From NCBI GenBank assembly GCA_018195615.1, contig JAGTPG010000002.1, positions 5,449,501-5,513,500 of the forward strand: a stretch of 64,000 nt of DNA, given 5' to 3'. The translations under genes were made by a program, and so were the position numbers. The stretch comes from Streptomyces tuirus. GTDB lineage: Bacteria; Actinomycetota; Actinomycetes; Streptomycetales; Streptomycetaceae. Shown here in pieces: positions 18,487 to 26,912 of the stretch. Position 1 is the stretch's first letter. Each line of letters starts with the position of its first letter. The notes under the pieces were generated by a model. The model saw only the letters and a list, made by a program, of their open reading frames with translations, made no database searches and was not told the origin of the DNA.

Positions 18487-20112
18487 ATGGACACAAGGCG
18501 CACTCCCCGCACTGCCTCGGCCTCCCGCGCTGGTGGCGTGCACCGCAGGACCAGTAGCGGAGCCAGGACCGCGGTCGGTCTCCTCGCCACGGCCGCGCTG
18601 CTCGTCTCCGCGTGCTCCGCCGGCAGCTCGTCGACGTCCGCCACCGCGGCGGAGGCGGCGGCACTGGTCGCGTTGCCGCAGTCCACACCGGCGGCGCTCA
18701 CCCGGTACTACGACCAGAAGCCGGCCTGGCGGGGCTGCCGCGTCCCCGGCTACGAGTGCGCCACGCTCAAGGCACCGATCGACTACGCGAAGCCGTCCGT
18801 CGGTGACGTCCGGCTCGCCGTCACCCGCAAGAAGGCCACCGGCCCGGGCAAGGGGCTGGGTTCGCTGCTCGTGAACCCCGGCGGACCGGGCGGCTCGGCG
18901 ATCGGCTACGTGCAGTCGTACGCCGGCATCGGTTACCCGGCCGAGGTCCGTGCCCGCTACGACATGGTGGCGGTCGACCCGCGCGGTGTGGCCCGCAGCG
19001 AGCCCGTCAGGTGTCTGGACGGACCGGGCATGGACACGTACACGCAGACGGACATCACGCCTGACGACGGCAAGGAGACGAACGGTCTGGTCAAGGCGTA
19101 CCGGACGTTCGCCGAGGGCTGCGGCGCGGACTCGCCCAGGTTGCTGCGCCATGTGTCCACGGTGGAGGCGGCCCGGGACATGGACATCGTGCGGGCGGCG
19201 CTCGGCGACGAGAAGCTGAACTTCGTCGGCGCCTCCTACGGCACCTTCCTGGGGGCGACGTACGCCGGGCTGTTCCCCGGCCGGGTGGGCCGGCTGGTGC
19301 TGGACGGCGCCATGGACCCGTCGCTGCCCGCGCGGCGACTGAACCTCGAACAGACCGCGGGGTTCGATACGGCGTTCCGGTCCTTCGCGAAGGACTGCGT
19401 GCGACGCACCGACTGCCCCCTGGGCAAGGCGGGCACCTCACCCGAGCAGGTCGGCCGGAACCTCAAGGCGTTCTTCGAGACGCTGGACGCGCGGCCGGTG
19501 CCCACGGGCGATTCCGACGGCCGGCGCCTCACCGAGTCGCTCGCCACCACCGGCGTGATCGCGGCCATGTACGACGAGGGCGCGTGGCAGCAACTGCGCG
19601 AGGCGCTGACGTCCGCGATGAAGGAGAACGACGGCGCCGGACTCCTGGTCCTCTCGGACGGCTACTACGAACGGGACGCCGAAGGCGGCTACAGCAACCT
19701 GATGTTCGCCAACGCGGCGGTGAACTGCCTGGACCTGCCGCCCGCCTTCGGCAGCCCGGACGAGGTGCGCAGGTCGCTCTCCGCGTTCGAGAAGGCGTCC
19801 CCGGTCTTCGGTGAGGGCCTCGCCTGGGCCTCCCTGAACTGCGCGTACTGGCCGGTGCACGCCACGGGGGAGCCGCACCGCATCGAGGCGAAGGGAGCGG
19901 CGCCCATCGTCGTGGTCGGCACCACCCGCGACCCCGCGACGCCGTACCGCTGGGCACAGGCCATGGCCGGCCAGCTCTCCTCGGCCCGCCTCCTCACCTA
20001 TGACGGCGACGGCCACACCGCCTACGGCCGCGGCAGCTCCTGCATCGACCGCACGATCAACGCCTACCTCCTCCGCGGGACCCCGCCCAAGGGCGGAAAG
20101 CGCTGCTCATAG
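18487..20112 (+). CDS. Secreted alpha/beta hydrolase, tripeptidyl aminopeptidase type
   Basis: A 541-residue exported serine peptidase. The N-terminus is a long signal peptide with a lipobox-like LLVSAC. The oxyanion-hole motif NPGGPGGSAIGYV, nucleophile elbow GASYGTFLGATYAG, and the C-terminal TAP-C region with the catalytic His in GDGHTAYGRGSSC are all present. Homologues (Streptomyces Tap/SlpD/SlpE) remove tripeptides from extracellular proteins. It starts at ATG 18487 and is the last core gene before the tRNA-Thr integration site. Confidence 0.9.
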   Translation: MDTRRTPRTASASRAGGVHRRTSSGARTAVGLLATAALLVSACSAGSSSTSATAAEAAALVALPQSTPAALTRYYDQKPAWRGCRVPGYECATLKAPIDYAKPSVGDVRLAVTRKKATGPGKGLGSLLVNPGGPGGSAIGYVQSYAGIGYPAEVRARYDMVAVDPRGVARSEPVRCLDGPGMDTYTQTDITPDDGKETNGLVKAYRTFAEGCGADSPRLLRHVSTVEAARDMDIVRAALGDEKLNFVGASYGTFLGATYAGLFPGRVGRLVLDGAMDPSLPARRLNLEQTAGFDTAFRSFAKDCVRRTDCPLGKAGTSPEQVGRNLKAFFETLDARPVPTGDSDGRRLTESLATTGVIAAMYDEGAWQQLREALTSAMKENDGAGLLVLSDGYYERDAEGGYSNLMFANAAVNCLDLPPAFGSPDEVRRSLSAFEKASPVFGEGLAWASLNCAYWPVHATGEPHRIEAKGAAPIVVVGTTRDPATPYRWAQAMAGQLSSARLLTYDGDGHTAYGRGSSCIDRTINAYLLRGTPPKGGKRCS

Positions 20113-20219
20113 TCCCTGCTCCCGCCCTCGGAGGGCCCGCCTCCGGGGCGGTACGGAGCACCCCCGGAAACTGTGTAGACTTACCGTCGTTGCTGATCGC
20201 ACCATAGTGCGGACAGCGC

Positions 20220-20293
20220 GCCGCCTTAGCTCAGATGGCCAGAGCAACGCACTCGTAATGCGTAGGTCTCGGGTTCGAATCCCGAAGGCGGCT
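20220..20293 (+). tRNA. tRNA-Thr (anticodon CGT)
   Basis: The 7-bp acceptor stem GCCGCCT/AGGCGGC, D arm with AGCTCAGATGG, anticodon loop CTCGTAA (CGT, Thr) and T arm GGGTTCGAATCCC are all intact. CCA is encoded at 20294-20296. The 3' half from 20251 is the left copy of a 44-bp repeat found again at 36409-36452, so the gene has been rebuilt by integration of the mobile element. Confidence 0.97.
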
Positions 20294-20294
20294 C
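20251..20294 (+). repeat. attL: 44-bp core overlapping the 3' half of tRNA-Thr
   Basis: Identical over 44 bp to 36409-36452. It begins in the anticodon stem-loop and ends one base past the discriminator. Preceding and following bases differ between the copies, which fixes the limits. Confidence 0.9.
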
Positions 20295-20300
20295 CACTGA

Positions 20301-20334
20301 AGCCCAGCTCAGACAGCGTCTGAGCTGGGCTTTT
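20301..20334. terminator. Terminator between tRNA-Thr and int
   Basis: 13-bp arms AGCCCAGCTCAGA/TCTGAGCTGGGCT with a CAGCG loop followed by TTTT. It can terminate the tRNA transcript and, in the other direction, the int transcript. It was brought in by the element. Confidence 0.8.
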
Positions 20335-20338
20335 GCGT

Positions 20339-21766
20339 TCAGCGGATGCGGCGGCGGCGCTTCGCTCGGGCCGCGCGGCTGTCCGTGGTCTCATTGCTGG
20401 TCTCAATTGACGGTGCCGGACGGAGTTCCGGCCCTCCGGGCAGGGTGACCTTCGGGCCCGGCATGAAGGTGTCGCCCATGCGGCGCATGGCGTCCTTCGA
20501 CAGGTGCGACCGGCCTTGGACATAGCGGCGTGTCTGGCTGATCTGTGTGTGCCGCAAAATCTCCATGATCGTCGGCATGTCGACCCCGAGTTCGTTGAGG
20601 ATCGTGCCGGCGGTGTGGCGGCTTCCGTCGTACAGCCGCCGGTCGTCGATTCCGGCTTCCTCCAGCAGCTCCTTGAACTCCTCCCAGTCCTGACGCGGAT
20701 CAAGTGGGCGACCGTCCGGACGGCTGAACACCACGTGATGTTCCTGCCAGGCTTCCCCGGCCGCTTCGCGCGTTCCCTCCTGTTGCGCCTTGTGCTCTCG
20801 CAGGTAGGGGATGAACGGCGGCGGAATGGGCACGGCGTTCCGGCTCTTCTTGGTCTTGGGGCGGGTGAAGACGAGACCACCGTTCTTCCGGTCGGGGCAC
20901 GCGCGGGCGTGGCCTACGCAGCCCCGCGGGCACGGCTTCGGGCAACCCCTCTTGTAACCCCTGTGCGTCGCGCAGTCCGGCGGACACGGCTCGAAGCGGT
21001 GGAACTTGGCGCCGCACGCGTGCGGGTCCTTGCAGCCGTGCCGCCACGAGAGCCGCTGAAGCTGCCACTCCGGGCGGAACAGCTCGTTCTCGAAGTCGAC
21101 GTACGGCCACCGCAAACCGAGGGTCTCGCCCTGTCGGAACCCCATGCCGACACCGACGCACCACCGCATGAACGTGGGGCGTTTGGCGGCGGCCTCCAGG
21201 AACGCTTTCGCCTCTTCGGTGGTGAACGGGTTGGCCTCGGTCTCGTCCACGGTGGGCGGGTCCACCAGCGTGGCCACGTTCTCGACGATGAGGCGTCGAC
21301 GGTGGGCGATTTTCAGGGCGCGGGAGAGGATGCGGTGCACTTTCAGCACGTGGGACGGTGCGTGACCCTCGTCGAGCATGACCCGGTACATCCGTTCCAG
21401 ATGCTCGGGTTGGAGCTTGTCGAGACGGTGCTTGCCGACGCCGGGGATGATGTCGTTCCGTGTCTTTGACCAGTAGTCATCCAGGGAGCGCGGCTTGAGC
21501 TTCAGGGATGCGATGTCCGTGAGATACGTCGTCATCCACTGCTCTACGGTCGGCTTGCGCCCAGCTTTGGGGGCGCGTCCTTTGTCCCGCAGTTCCTCCA
21601 GCGCGCGGACTTTCCGCTTCACTTCGGCTTCCGTCCGGGCCCGGCGGTGGCGTCGGTCGGGGCTGCCGTCGTCCTTGACGCCCATCGTGACGCGGCCGTG
21701 CCACCAGCCGTCTGTACCGATGTAGATGGACGATTCCATGTTCGGCTTTTTGGGGCGGGGGCTCAA
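20339..21766 (-). CDS. int: Tyrosine integrase with Cys-rich insertion
   Basis: 475 residues. An N-terminal arm-binding/SAM-like domain precedes the catalytic domain with GFRQGETLGLRW (Arg I), SRHTAGTILNELG (His-x-x-Arg box region) and ILRHTQISQTRRYVQG (nucleophile Tyr). Within the catalytic domain, about residues 242-294, is an insert with many Cys and His (HGCKDPHACGAKFH, CPPDC, CPKPCPRGC), a likely zinc-binding region seen in some actinobacterial integrases. It mediates recombination between the 44-bp att sites. It lies next to attL and downstream of xis, as usual in AICEs. Confidence 0.93.
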   Translation of the reverse strand: MSPRPKKPNMESSIYIGTDGWWHGRVTMGVKDDGSPDRRHRRARTEAEVKRKVRALEELRDKGRAPKAGRKPTVEQWMTTYLTDIASLKLKPRSLDDYWSKTRNDIIPGVGKHRLDKLQPEHLERMYRVMLDEGHAPSHVLKVHRILSRALKIAHRRRLIVENVATLVDPPTVDETEANPFTTEEAKAFLEAAAKRPTFMRWCVGVGMGFRQGETLGLRWPYVDFENELFRPEWQLQRLSWRHGCKDPHACGAKFHRFEPCPPDCATHRGYKRGCPKPCPRGCVGHARACPDRKNGGLVFTRPKTKKSRNAVPIPPPFIPYLREHKAQQEGTREAAGEAWQEHHVVFSRPDGRPLDPRQDWEEFKELLEEAGIDDRRLYDGSRHTAGTILNELGVDMPTIMEILRHTQISQTRRYVQGRSHLSKDAMRRMGDTFMPGPKVTLPGGPELRPAPSIETSNETTDSRAARAKRRRRIR

Positions 21767-21832
21767 CGTTCCTCCATGCGAGAGGCGTCCCCGGACGATG
21801 TGTCGTCCGGGGACGCCTCGACTGTGCTCGGG

Positions 21833-22036
21833 TCAGTTGGGTAGGGAGGGGAGACCAGCCACGTAGGTCTCAAGAACCGTCCGCTTTATGCGGCGGGAGC
21901 GACCCAGCTTGATGTAGGTCAGAACTCCGTCTGCCATCAGCTCGTAGAGGGTCGAACGGCCGATGGCGAGCGCTTCGGCGGCCTCTTCCGGCGTGTAGAG
22001 AAGCCGGTCGACAGGCGCAGTTGCGACTGTGCTCAT
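21833..22036 (-). CDS. xis: Excisionase-type HTH protein
   Basis: A 67-residue protein starting MSTVATAPVDRLLYTPEEAA. It is a MerR-like/excisionase winged HTH: LYTPEEAAEALAIGRSTLYELMADG, then YIKLGRSRRIKRTVLETYV. It lies 66 bp upstream of int on the same strand. Xis proteins bind beside att sites and direct integrase to excision. The ATG at 22036 is chosen because the region upstream is the repeat cluster. Confidence 0.88.
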   Translation of the reverse strand: MSTVATAPVDRLLYTPEEAAEALAIGRSTLYELMADGVLTYIKLGRSRRIKRTVLETYVAGLPSLPN

Positions 22037-22077
22037 CCGGTGACTCCAGGGGGCTTCTGTCCGAGGTGCGGATTTCT

Positions 22078-22282
22078 GCGTCACCGCGTCATCCGCGTCA
22101 TTCAGGGCGCTGACCTGCGTGTTTGAGTGACGCAGGACGTTTGGGGGTGCGTCACCGGTGACGCAGGCTTCCGTCACCGGTGACGCGGGTGACGCGGGGT
22201 GACGCACCCTCCGCCCGTCTGCGTCACCTCTCTCGCAGCAGGTCACGGGGCGTTTGCCGTCCGTGGGTGACACAGGTGACGC
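22078..22282. repeat. Iteron-like cluster of GCGTCA/TGACGC, candidate origin or Rep/Xis control region
   Basis: Eleven copies of the hexamer in either orientation, at 22078, 22086, 22095, 22128, 22149, 22159, 22181, 22190, 22200, 22221 and 22277. Many are spaced 8-10 bp apart, and one pair makes a perfect 16-bp palindrome at 22149-22164. They lie between xis and the replication helicase gene, with no convincing gene of their own. This is either a replication origin or a dense operator array. Confidence 0.7.
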
Positions 22283-22399
22283 AGCGTCCCTTTCCTTCGG
22301 ACAAGAGAGGGGTTGATGTCTGTTGTAGTGCGCGACTCAGGGCATGAAGAACGAGCCGCTTCGCGGCGCGACCATCGCAGGGCGGCGCCGCCGCCGAAC

Positions 22400-22438
22400 A
22401 GCAAGAAGAGCACGCCGCGACGGGGTGCTCCTCTTGCT
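22400..22438 (-). terminator. Hairpin downstream of the replication helicase gene
   Basis: 14-bp arms with one mismatch (22400-22413 and 22425-22438) read AGCAAGAAGAGCAC and its partner. It lies just 3' of the leftward helicase gene and separates it from the iteron cluster. Confidence 0.65.
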
Positions 22439-22465
22439 TGTGGCGACCGGCAGGGGTGCCAGCGG

Positions 22466-23944
22466 TCAGAACGCCGGTTCCTGCTCGTGCGCGGGCGACG
22501 GGGCCGAGGGCCGGGCCATCTCGATGTACCGGGCCGCCTTGGTACGTCCCCAGTCGATGACGACGCCCCGGGCGGCGAGGGTGGGCTGGAGGCGCTTCAG
22601 GCGGTCTGAGAGCACCTTGCCGGTGGTCGGCCAGCCTTTGGGAAGGGGGCGGCAGTCCTCGCCGCTGTAGAGGCCCGTGAGGGCGTGAAGCCACTCGGCG
22701 GACGTCATCCGCTCTTCCGCCCCCGGAGCGATGCCGGCGGCGTGCTTCAGGACGGTCTGCGCCAGCAAGTCGCCCTCGATCACGTCGTCGTTGAGGTCGT
22801 CCAGGCTGGCCCGGTAGGCGGCGAGCGCCCCGAGCCCGGTGGCCGCGTCGAGCTGCGCGCACAGGTGCGCGAAGTCGGCCATCCGCAGGTCGGTCGGGAT
22901 GTCCGCCTCTGCCGCGCGGACCTTGACCGTGAGGTCGAGCAGGGAGCCGAGGATCACGGGCAGGGCTTGTGCGTACTCGGCCCACAGTTCCGCTTCGGTC
23001 CGCCGGACGCTGGGGCGTTCCAGGCGCAGCGGAAGGAGCCGTTCGGCAAGGTCGGGCCGGATGACCCCGACGTCGATGCCGGTGAGCAGGAGGGGGCGGC
23101 GGTATCGGGCCCGGACGACGTCCCCGTCGGTGTACAGGGCGCGTTTGACGGTCTCGGCGCCGGTGACGATGCAGCACATCGCGTCCGACAGGTCCGGGGC
23201 GAGGTGGGAGAGGTTGTCCAGGGCGGTGACCCATCCGGCGGCCACGGCCGCGATCAAGTTCTCCTCGTCCTTCGGGGCGCGGCGCAGGTCCCCGCTCATG
23301 CCCTCGATGATCCGTACGAGCATCCGCCCGCCCGTGGACTTGCCCGCGCCCTGGGGGCCGGTGAGGAACGGGGCGGGGACGGGCACGGACGGACCGAGAC
23401 AGCCGATCAGCCACGCGATGGCCAGGCATTCGGTCTCGGCGTTGGCGAAGTTGCACAGCCTGAGCAGGAGATCGATGCCCTTGCCGTCGGTGTCCTTGAC
23501 CGGCATGGGCAACTCGCCCGTGAGCTGCGTGCGGCGCCAGCACACCTCTTGCGGGTCGGGGGTGCGGATATCCCATCCGGTGGGGTGGATGCGGACCGAC
23601 TGTCCGTCGTCGCGTCCCAGGTCCAGCCACGTCGCTCCGTCGAATCCAGGGGCGACGCGGATGTGCACTGGCTGTACGTCCTGGCTCAGCGCGAGTGCCT
23701 CGATCAAGTCGAGTGCCTCCTTCAAGGCGGTGCCGTTGAAGGCGCCGTATCCGTCGCGGAAGAGACCGACCATGAGTTCCTGTCGGTGGCTGCCCGAGGT
23801 GCCCTGGGAGCGGATAGGGCGGGCCACGGGGTGGCCGTTCTTCTGCGCGTACACGGTGCCGTCAGCGGTGCGGAAGTACCGGAAGTGTTCTTGTGCGTAG
23901 TCCGCGATGACGTCGCGGGCGGGGGTCTTGTCGTCGTCGGACAT
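22466..23944 (-). CDS. AICE replication ATPase/helicase, primase-associated
   Basis: 492 residues. A P-loop lies mid-protein in APFLTGPQGAGKSTGGRML, followed by a Walker B-like region (WVTALDNLSHL) and a sensor-like LLLTGIDVG, the layout of D5/phage-type superfamily 3-like ATPases. The N-terminal 180 residues look primase-associated. It starts only 3 bp after the prim-pol gene ends, so the two are co-translated and probably act together to replicate the excised circle. Prim-pol AICEs (RepPP type) are a recognised class. Confidence 0.82.
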   Translation of the reverse strand: MSDDDKTPARDVIADYAQEHFRYFRTADGTVYAQKNGHPVARPIRSQGTSGSHRQELMVGLFRDGYGAFNGTALKEALDLIEALALSQDVQPVHIRVAPGFDGATWLDLGRDDGQSVRIHPTGWDIRTPDPQEVCWRRTQLTGELPMPVKDTDGKGIDLLLRLCNFANAETECLAIAWLIGCLGPSVPVPAPFLTGPQGAGKSTGGRMLVRIIEGMSGDLRRAPKDEENLIAAVAAGWVTALDNLSHLAPDLSDAMCCIVTGAETVKRALYTDGDVVRARYRRPLLLTGIDVGVIRPDLAERLLPLRLERPSVRRTEAELWAEYAQALPVILGSLLDLTVKVRAAEADIPTDLRMADFAHLCAQLDAATGLGALAAYRASLDDLNDDVIEGDLLAQTVLKHAAGIAPGAEERMTSAEWLHALTGLYSGEDCRPLPKGWPTTGKVLSDRLKRLQPTLAARGVVIDWGRTKAARYIEMARPSAPSPAHEQEPAF

Positions 23945-23947
23945 GAC

Positions 23948-24796
23948 TCACAGTCCCAACGTGGCGCGGGCGTTGGTCCACGCGTCCGTGCAGTGCCGGG
24001 CCGTCTCGCCCTTGGTTTGCGCTGCGGCGAACAGCCGGGCGACGTGAGCTTCGGTGAGGCAGCCGCACCGGCCGTGCGTGGACAGCACCGCGAGGAACGT
24101 GCGGTACACGGTCGCGTGGACCGCGCTGGGCGCCTCGGTGATGCGCTGCTCTGCCATGGCGAGGCCACGGGCCAGGTAGGCGGGCGTTCGGTGCGGGCAC
24201 TCCCTGCTGCCGGGCCGGGCGGGCACGCCGACGTGCGGCATCGGCCGGGCCGGGGAGGGTTCCTTCACGGCCAGCGCGCGCACGGCGTCCGGCAGGTCGG
24301 CCATGGTCCCGGTGCCGGGGCCGAGGTAGCGGGCGTAAGACATGGTCGACTTGATGTCCACGCCGGGGCGGACCGCGTTTCGGGACGCCATGGCGCCCCG
24401 GTAGATCCAGTGTTCACCGCGCATCGTCGTCACCGTCCGCGTGGCGGGCAGGGCACCGCAGGCCCAGGCGACGGCGTCCGCGTCGTCCAGGTCCACGACG
24501 GTCAGTCCGGCGCCGCCGGGGTGGTAGCCGACGCACACCGCGCGCCGCCATGCCGCCGCCCACTCGGGCGAGACGATGACGGCCGGGTCGGTGGTGGCGG
24601 CGGCCCAGGCGTGGCAGACGCCCGGGCAGCGGCAGGGGCCTGGGGTCTTCATGTTCGGCCGGCCGCCGCACGCGTTGTCCGCGCACGTCGTGCAGTTGCC
24701 GAACGGGACCTTGCCCCGACGCAGGGGCAGCACGGGCACGCCGGACGCCGCGAGACTCAGCGCCGTGTGCTGCGGATAAGGCGTGGGTTGCGTCAT
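23948..24796 (-). CDS. Bifunctional primase/polymerase (prim-pol)
   Basis: 282 residues starting MTQPTPYPQHTALSLAASGV. The N-terminal prim-pol domain shows the metal-binding GLTVVDLDDADAVAW and the catalytic GVDIKSTMSYARYLGPG region. A Cys-rich segment (NCTTCADNACGG, CRCPGVCH) near residues 35-65 suggests a bound zinc. In AICEs such proteins start replication of the circular form. It is preceded by a 92-bp leader with a hairpin that is duplicated upstream of the methyltransferase gene. Confidence 0.88.
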   Translation of the reverse strand: MTQPTPYPQHTALSLAASGVPVLPLRRGKVPFGNCTTCADNACGGRPNMKTPGPCRCPGVCHAWAAATTDPAVIVSPEWAAAWRRAVCVGYHPGGAGLTVVDLDDADAVAWACGALPATRTVTTMRGEHWIYRGAMASRNAVRPGVDIKSTMSYARYLGPGTGTMADLPDAVRALAVKEPSPARPMPHVGVPARPGSRECPHRTPAYLARGLAMAEQRITEAPSAVHATVYRTFLAVLSTHGRCGCLTEAHVARLFAAAQTKGETARHCTDAWTNARATLGL

Positions 24797-24883
24797 GCTG
24801 GGTTGTCTCCAGTTCCTTGACGGGTTCTGGCTGGCAAGGGCGGCCCCGGATTCATTGGCGTGAGTGTGGGCCGCCCTTGGCGT
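24792..24883 (-). promoter_or_regulatory. Duplicated 92-bp leader, copy 1 (before prim-pol)
   Basis: Identical to 26160-26251 except one base (24866 T, 26234 G). Read leftward it is a GC hairpin (AAGGGCGGCCC / GGGCCGCCCTT), a spacer, then AACTGGAGACAACCC and the ATG. It may be a terminator or attenuator between genes, reused as a translation leader. Confidence 0.75.
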
Positions 24884-24885
24884 GA

Positions 24886-26164
24886 CTAGGCGATGTCGAG
24901 CGTGAGCTGTGCCGGGCCGGGATCGGCCGCTTCGGGTGCGGGAACGGCGAGCAGGGCGCGGTAGGCCAGGACTGCCTGGCGGATGACGACGCCGTTGCCG
25001 AGGATCTTGAGCTGGTTCGAGCGGGAGAGGTTCAGGTCGCTGCCGGTGACCCAGCCGGGATCGGCGCCCATCATCCATTCCACGAACGCCGGCGACAGGC
25101 GGCGGTTTCCCTTGGTGCCCGGCTCCGTCGGCTCCGGTGCCCGTCGGCCCAGCACCGTCTCCCAGCGGCGGATGGCGGGCCCGTAGTCGGTGCCGTTGGT
25201 GGCCACCCACCGGCCGTCCAGGCGCACGGCCTGGCCGGGCAGGTAGTAGTTGCCCGCCGTGTCGCGCTGGTTGGGCCCGCCGTGCGGCCCGTCCGACGCC
25301 TTCGGCGTGGGCAGCAGGTTCACCACCACCTCGTTGAGCGGACGGGAATTGGTGCCCAGCAGGTTGGAGGCGCCGGACTTCCAGTCCCGGGCCGCGGGAG
25401 TGGGCAGCAGCGTGACGGCGGTGCGCAGGTTCATCCCGCCCTGCCGTTTGGGGGAGGTGCCGGGGCCGCCCGTGCCGTCGGCGGCGGCCGGGGTGGGCAG
25501 CAGCCTCAGGGCGCGTCCGTCGGGGCAGCAAGAACACCACTTCGTCCTCCAGCGTGGGCCCGTGCCCCCGGCTTTGCGCTTGTCCGGGTGCTGCGGTCCG
25601 CCGTTGCGCCCCAACTGTGAGGTGGGAGTTTTCAGCAGCGGGATACGCGACGGCGAACCACCGGTCGCGCCGGTGGCAGGCTCCGACGTCGGGATCTCCA
25701 GCGCGTAGGCACATCCATCGCGCGTCGTACCCGAGCGCGGCCAGGTCGGCGGCGACGACGTCGAGACCCCGGCTTCGGATCGCGGCGACGTTTTCCAGGA
25801 AGACGAGTCGGGGTCGAAGGTGGCGAATGGCGTGAGCGACGGTTTTCCAGAGTCCGGAGCGGTCACCGGCGATCCCTCCCCGAGGTCCGGCGTTGGAGAT
25901 GTCCTGGCAGGGGAAGCCGGCGGTCAGTGCCTCCGGGCGGGGTGTGGATGCGGCGACGGCCTCCCAGTCGACGGCGGTGACGTCGCCGAGGTTGCGGGCC
26001 TGGGGCATGCGGGCGGCCAGCAGCCGGGAGGCAGCCGGGTCCTTCTCGGCGACCGCGACCGTGGGCAGGCCGGTGACGGCTTCCACGGCCTGGTCGAGCG
26101 CGGCGGAGCCGGTGCACAGGCTGACGTTGCCGCCCTCCGGCGACATGGCGGGGCGATGGGTCAT
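24886..26164 (-). CDS. DNA cytosine-C5 methyltransferase with an apparent frameshift
   Basis: About 425 residues once repaired. The N-terminal part has ALTAGFPCQDISNAG (catalytic PC motif), LVFLENVAAI (ENV motif IV) and VGACHRRDRWF (motif VIII). The C-terminal part, in another frame, has LLPTPAAADG, LLPTPAARD and LLPTPKASDG repeats, KILGNGVV (motif X-like) and the final AQLTLDIA. The frames meet in a CCCC run (25522-25525 on the + strand) with one base too many. Methyltransferases are known AICE passengers, useful against host restriction. The leader is the second copy of the 92-bp repeat. Confidence 0.8.
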
Positions 26165-26251
26165 GCTGGGTTGTCTCCAGTTCCTTGACGGGTTCTGGCT
26201 GGCAAGGGCGGCCCCGGATTCATTGGCGTGAGTGGGGGCCGCCCTTGGCGT
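26160..26251 (-). promoter_or_regulatory. Duplicated 92-bp leader, copy 2 (before the methyltransferase)
   Basis: The second copy of the hairpin leader, ending at the methyltransferase ATG. It lies between the stop of the leftward membrane protein gene at 26254 and the methyltransferase start, the same arrangement as copy 1. Confidence 0.75.
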
Positions 26252-26253
26252 AG

Positions 26254-26705
26254 CTAGCCGTGGAAGTGGTTGCGCTTGATCACGGCCTTGCGGATGTTCA
26301 CGGTGGTCCCGCCCTGGTGGCTGCTCGCGCTGAAGAGCTGCACGGCGATCCATCCGCCGAAGATGACGGCGGCGAGGATGATGAGCTGTCCGATGAACGC
26401 GGTCAGGGCGGCGATGAACGAGGTGAGCAGCAGCAGCCCGCCGCAGACGGCGAGGAACCCCACGCCCCGAGGGCGACGTTCACCGCCGTGCGGGACACGG
26501 CCGGCTTGGCGGCGACCGGTTCGGGCTGTGCCGGTGCCACGGCGTAGCCGGTGACGACGCGGCCGTCCGGCAGGACGACGCTCGCCACGGCCGGGATGTG
26601 ACCGGGCTGGACGGGTGCGACCGGCGTCGCGTGGGTGGCGGGGCTGATCGGGGTGGGGTGGTGCACCACGAGGGGTGCGGTCCGGTGGGTGGTGGGTTCG
26701 TTCAC
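26254..26705 (-). CDS. AICE membrane protein, one apparent frameshift
   Basis: About 150 residues when repaired. The N-terminal half is a Pro/Val/His-rich cytoplasmic segment (MNEPTTHRTAPLVVHHPTPI, then VASVVLPDGRVVTGYAV). The C-terminal half has two membrane spans (GFLAVCGGLLLLTSFIAALT and LIILAAVIFGGWIAVQLF) and ends KAVIKRNHFHG. The halves are in different frames; one extra C in the run at 26465-26468 joins them. Its position between the transfer gene and the replication module suggests a spread (Spd-like) or accessory transfer protein. Confidence 0.6.
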
Positions 26706-26717
26706 GGTGGGTCTCCT

Positions 26718-26912
26718 TCAGTTGCCGAGGGCGGTCAGGGCGTCGGCGGATGCCTGTACGAGGTTGTGGATGGGCTCGTAGGCGCCGGTTCCGGCGGCGA
26801 AGAAGCCGAACAGGAACAGGACGATGGCGCCGCCGCCGCCGGCGGACTTGGTCTTGACGGCGAAGAAGGACGCGGCGCCGAACAGCAGCACGGCGGAGAT
26901 GTTGAGCATCAT
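26718..26912 (-). CDS. Small Spd-like membrane protein
   Basis: A 64-residue protein starting MMLNISAVLLFGAASFFAVK with two hydrophobic segments around a Gly-rich turn (KSAGGGGAIVLFLFGFFAAG). Two tandem ATGs (26912, 26909) could start it. Such small membrane proteins sit by tra in AICEs and plasmids and are thought to help spread DNA along hyphal compartments. It overlaps the end of the preceding gene. Confidence 0.7.
   Translation of the reverse strand: MMLNISAVLLFGAASFFAVKTKSAGGGGAIVLFLFGFFAAGTGAYEPIHNLVQASADALTALGN

Noticed and set aside
20107..20880. Leftward ORF crossing the tRNA-Thr and int
   Set aside because: It reads antisense through the tRNA and in the wrong frame of int; the similar peptide near 36289-36519 is only the translated att repeat.
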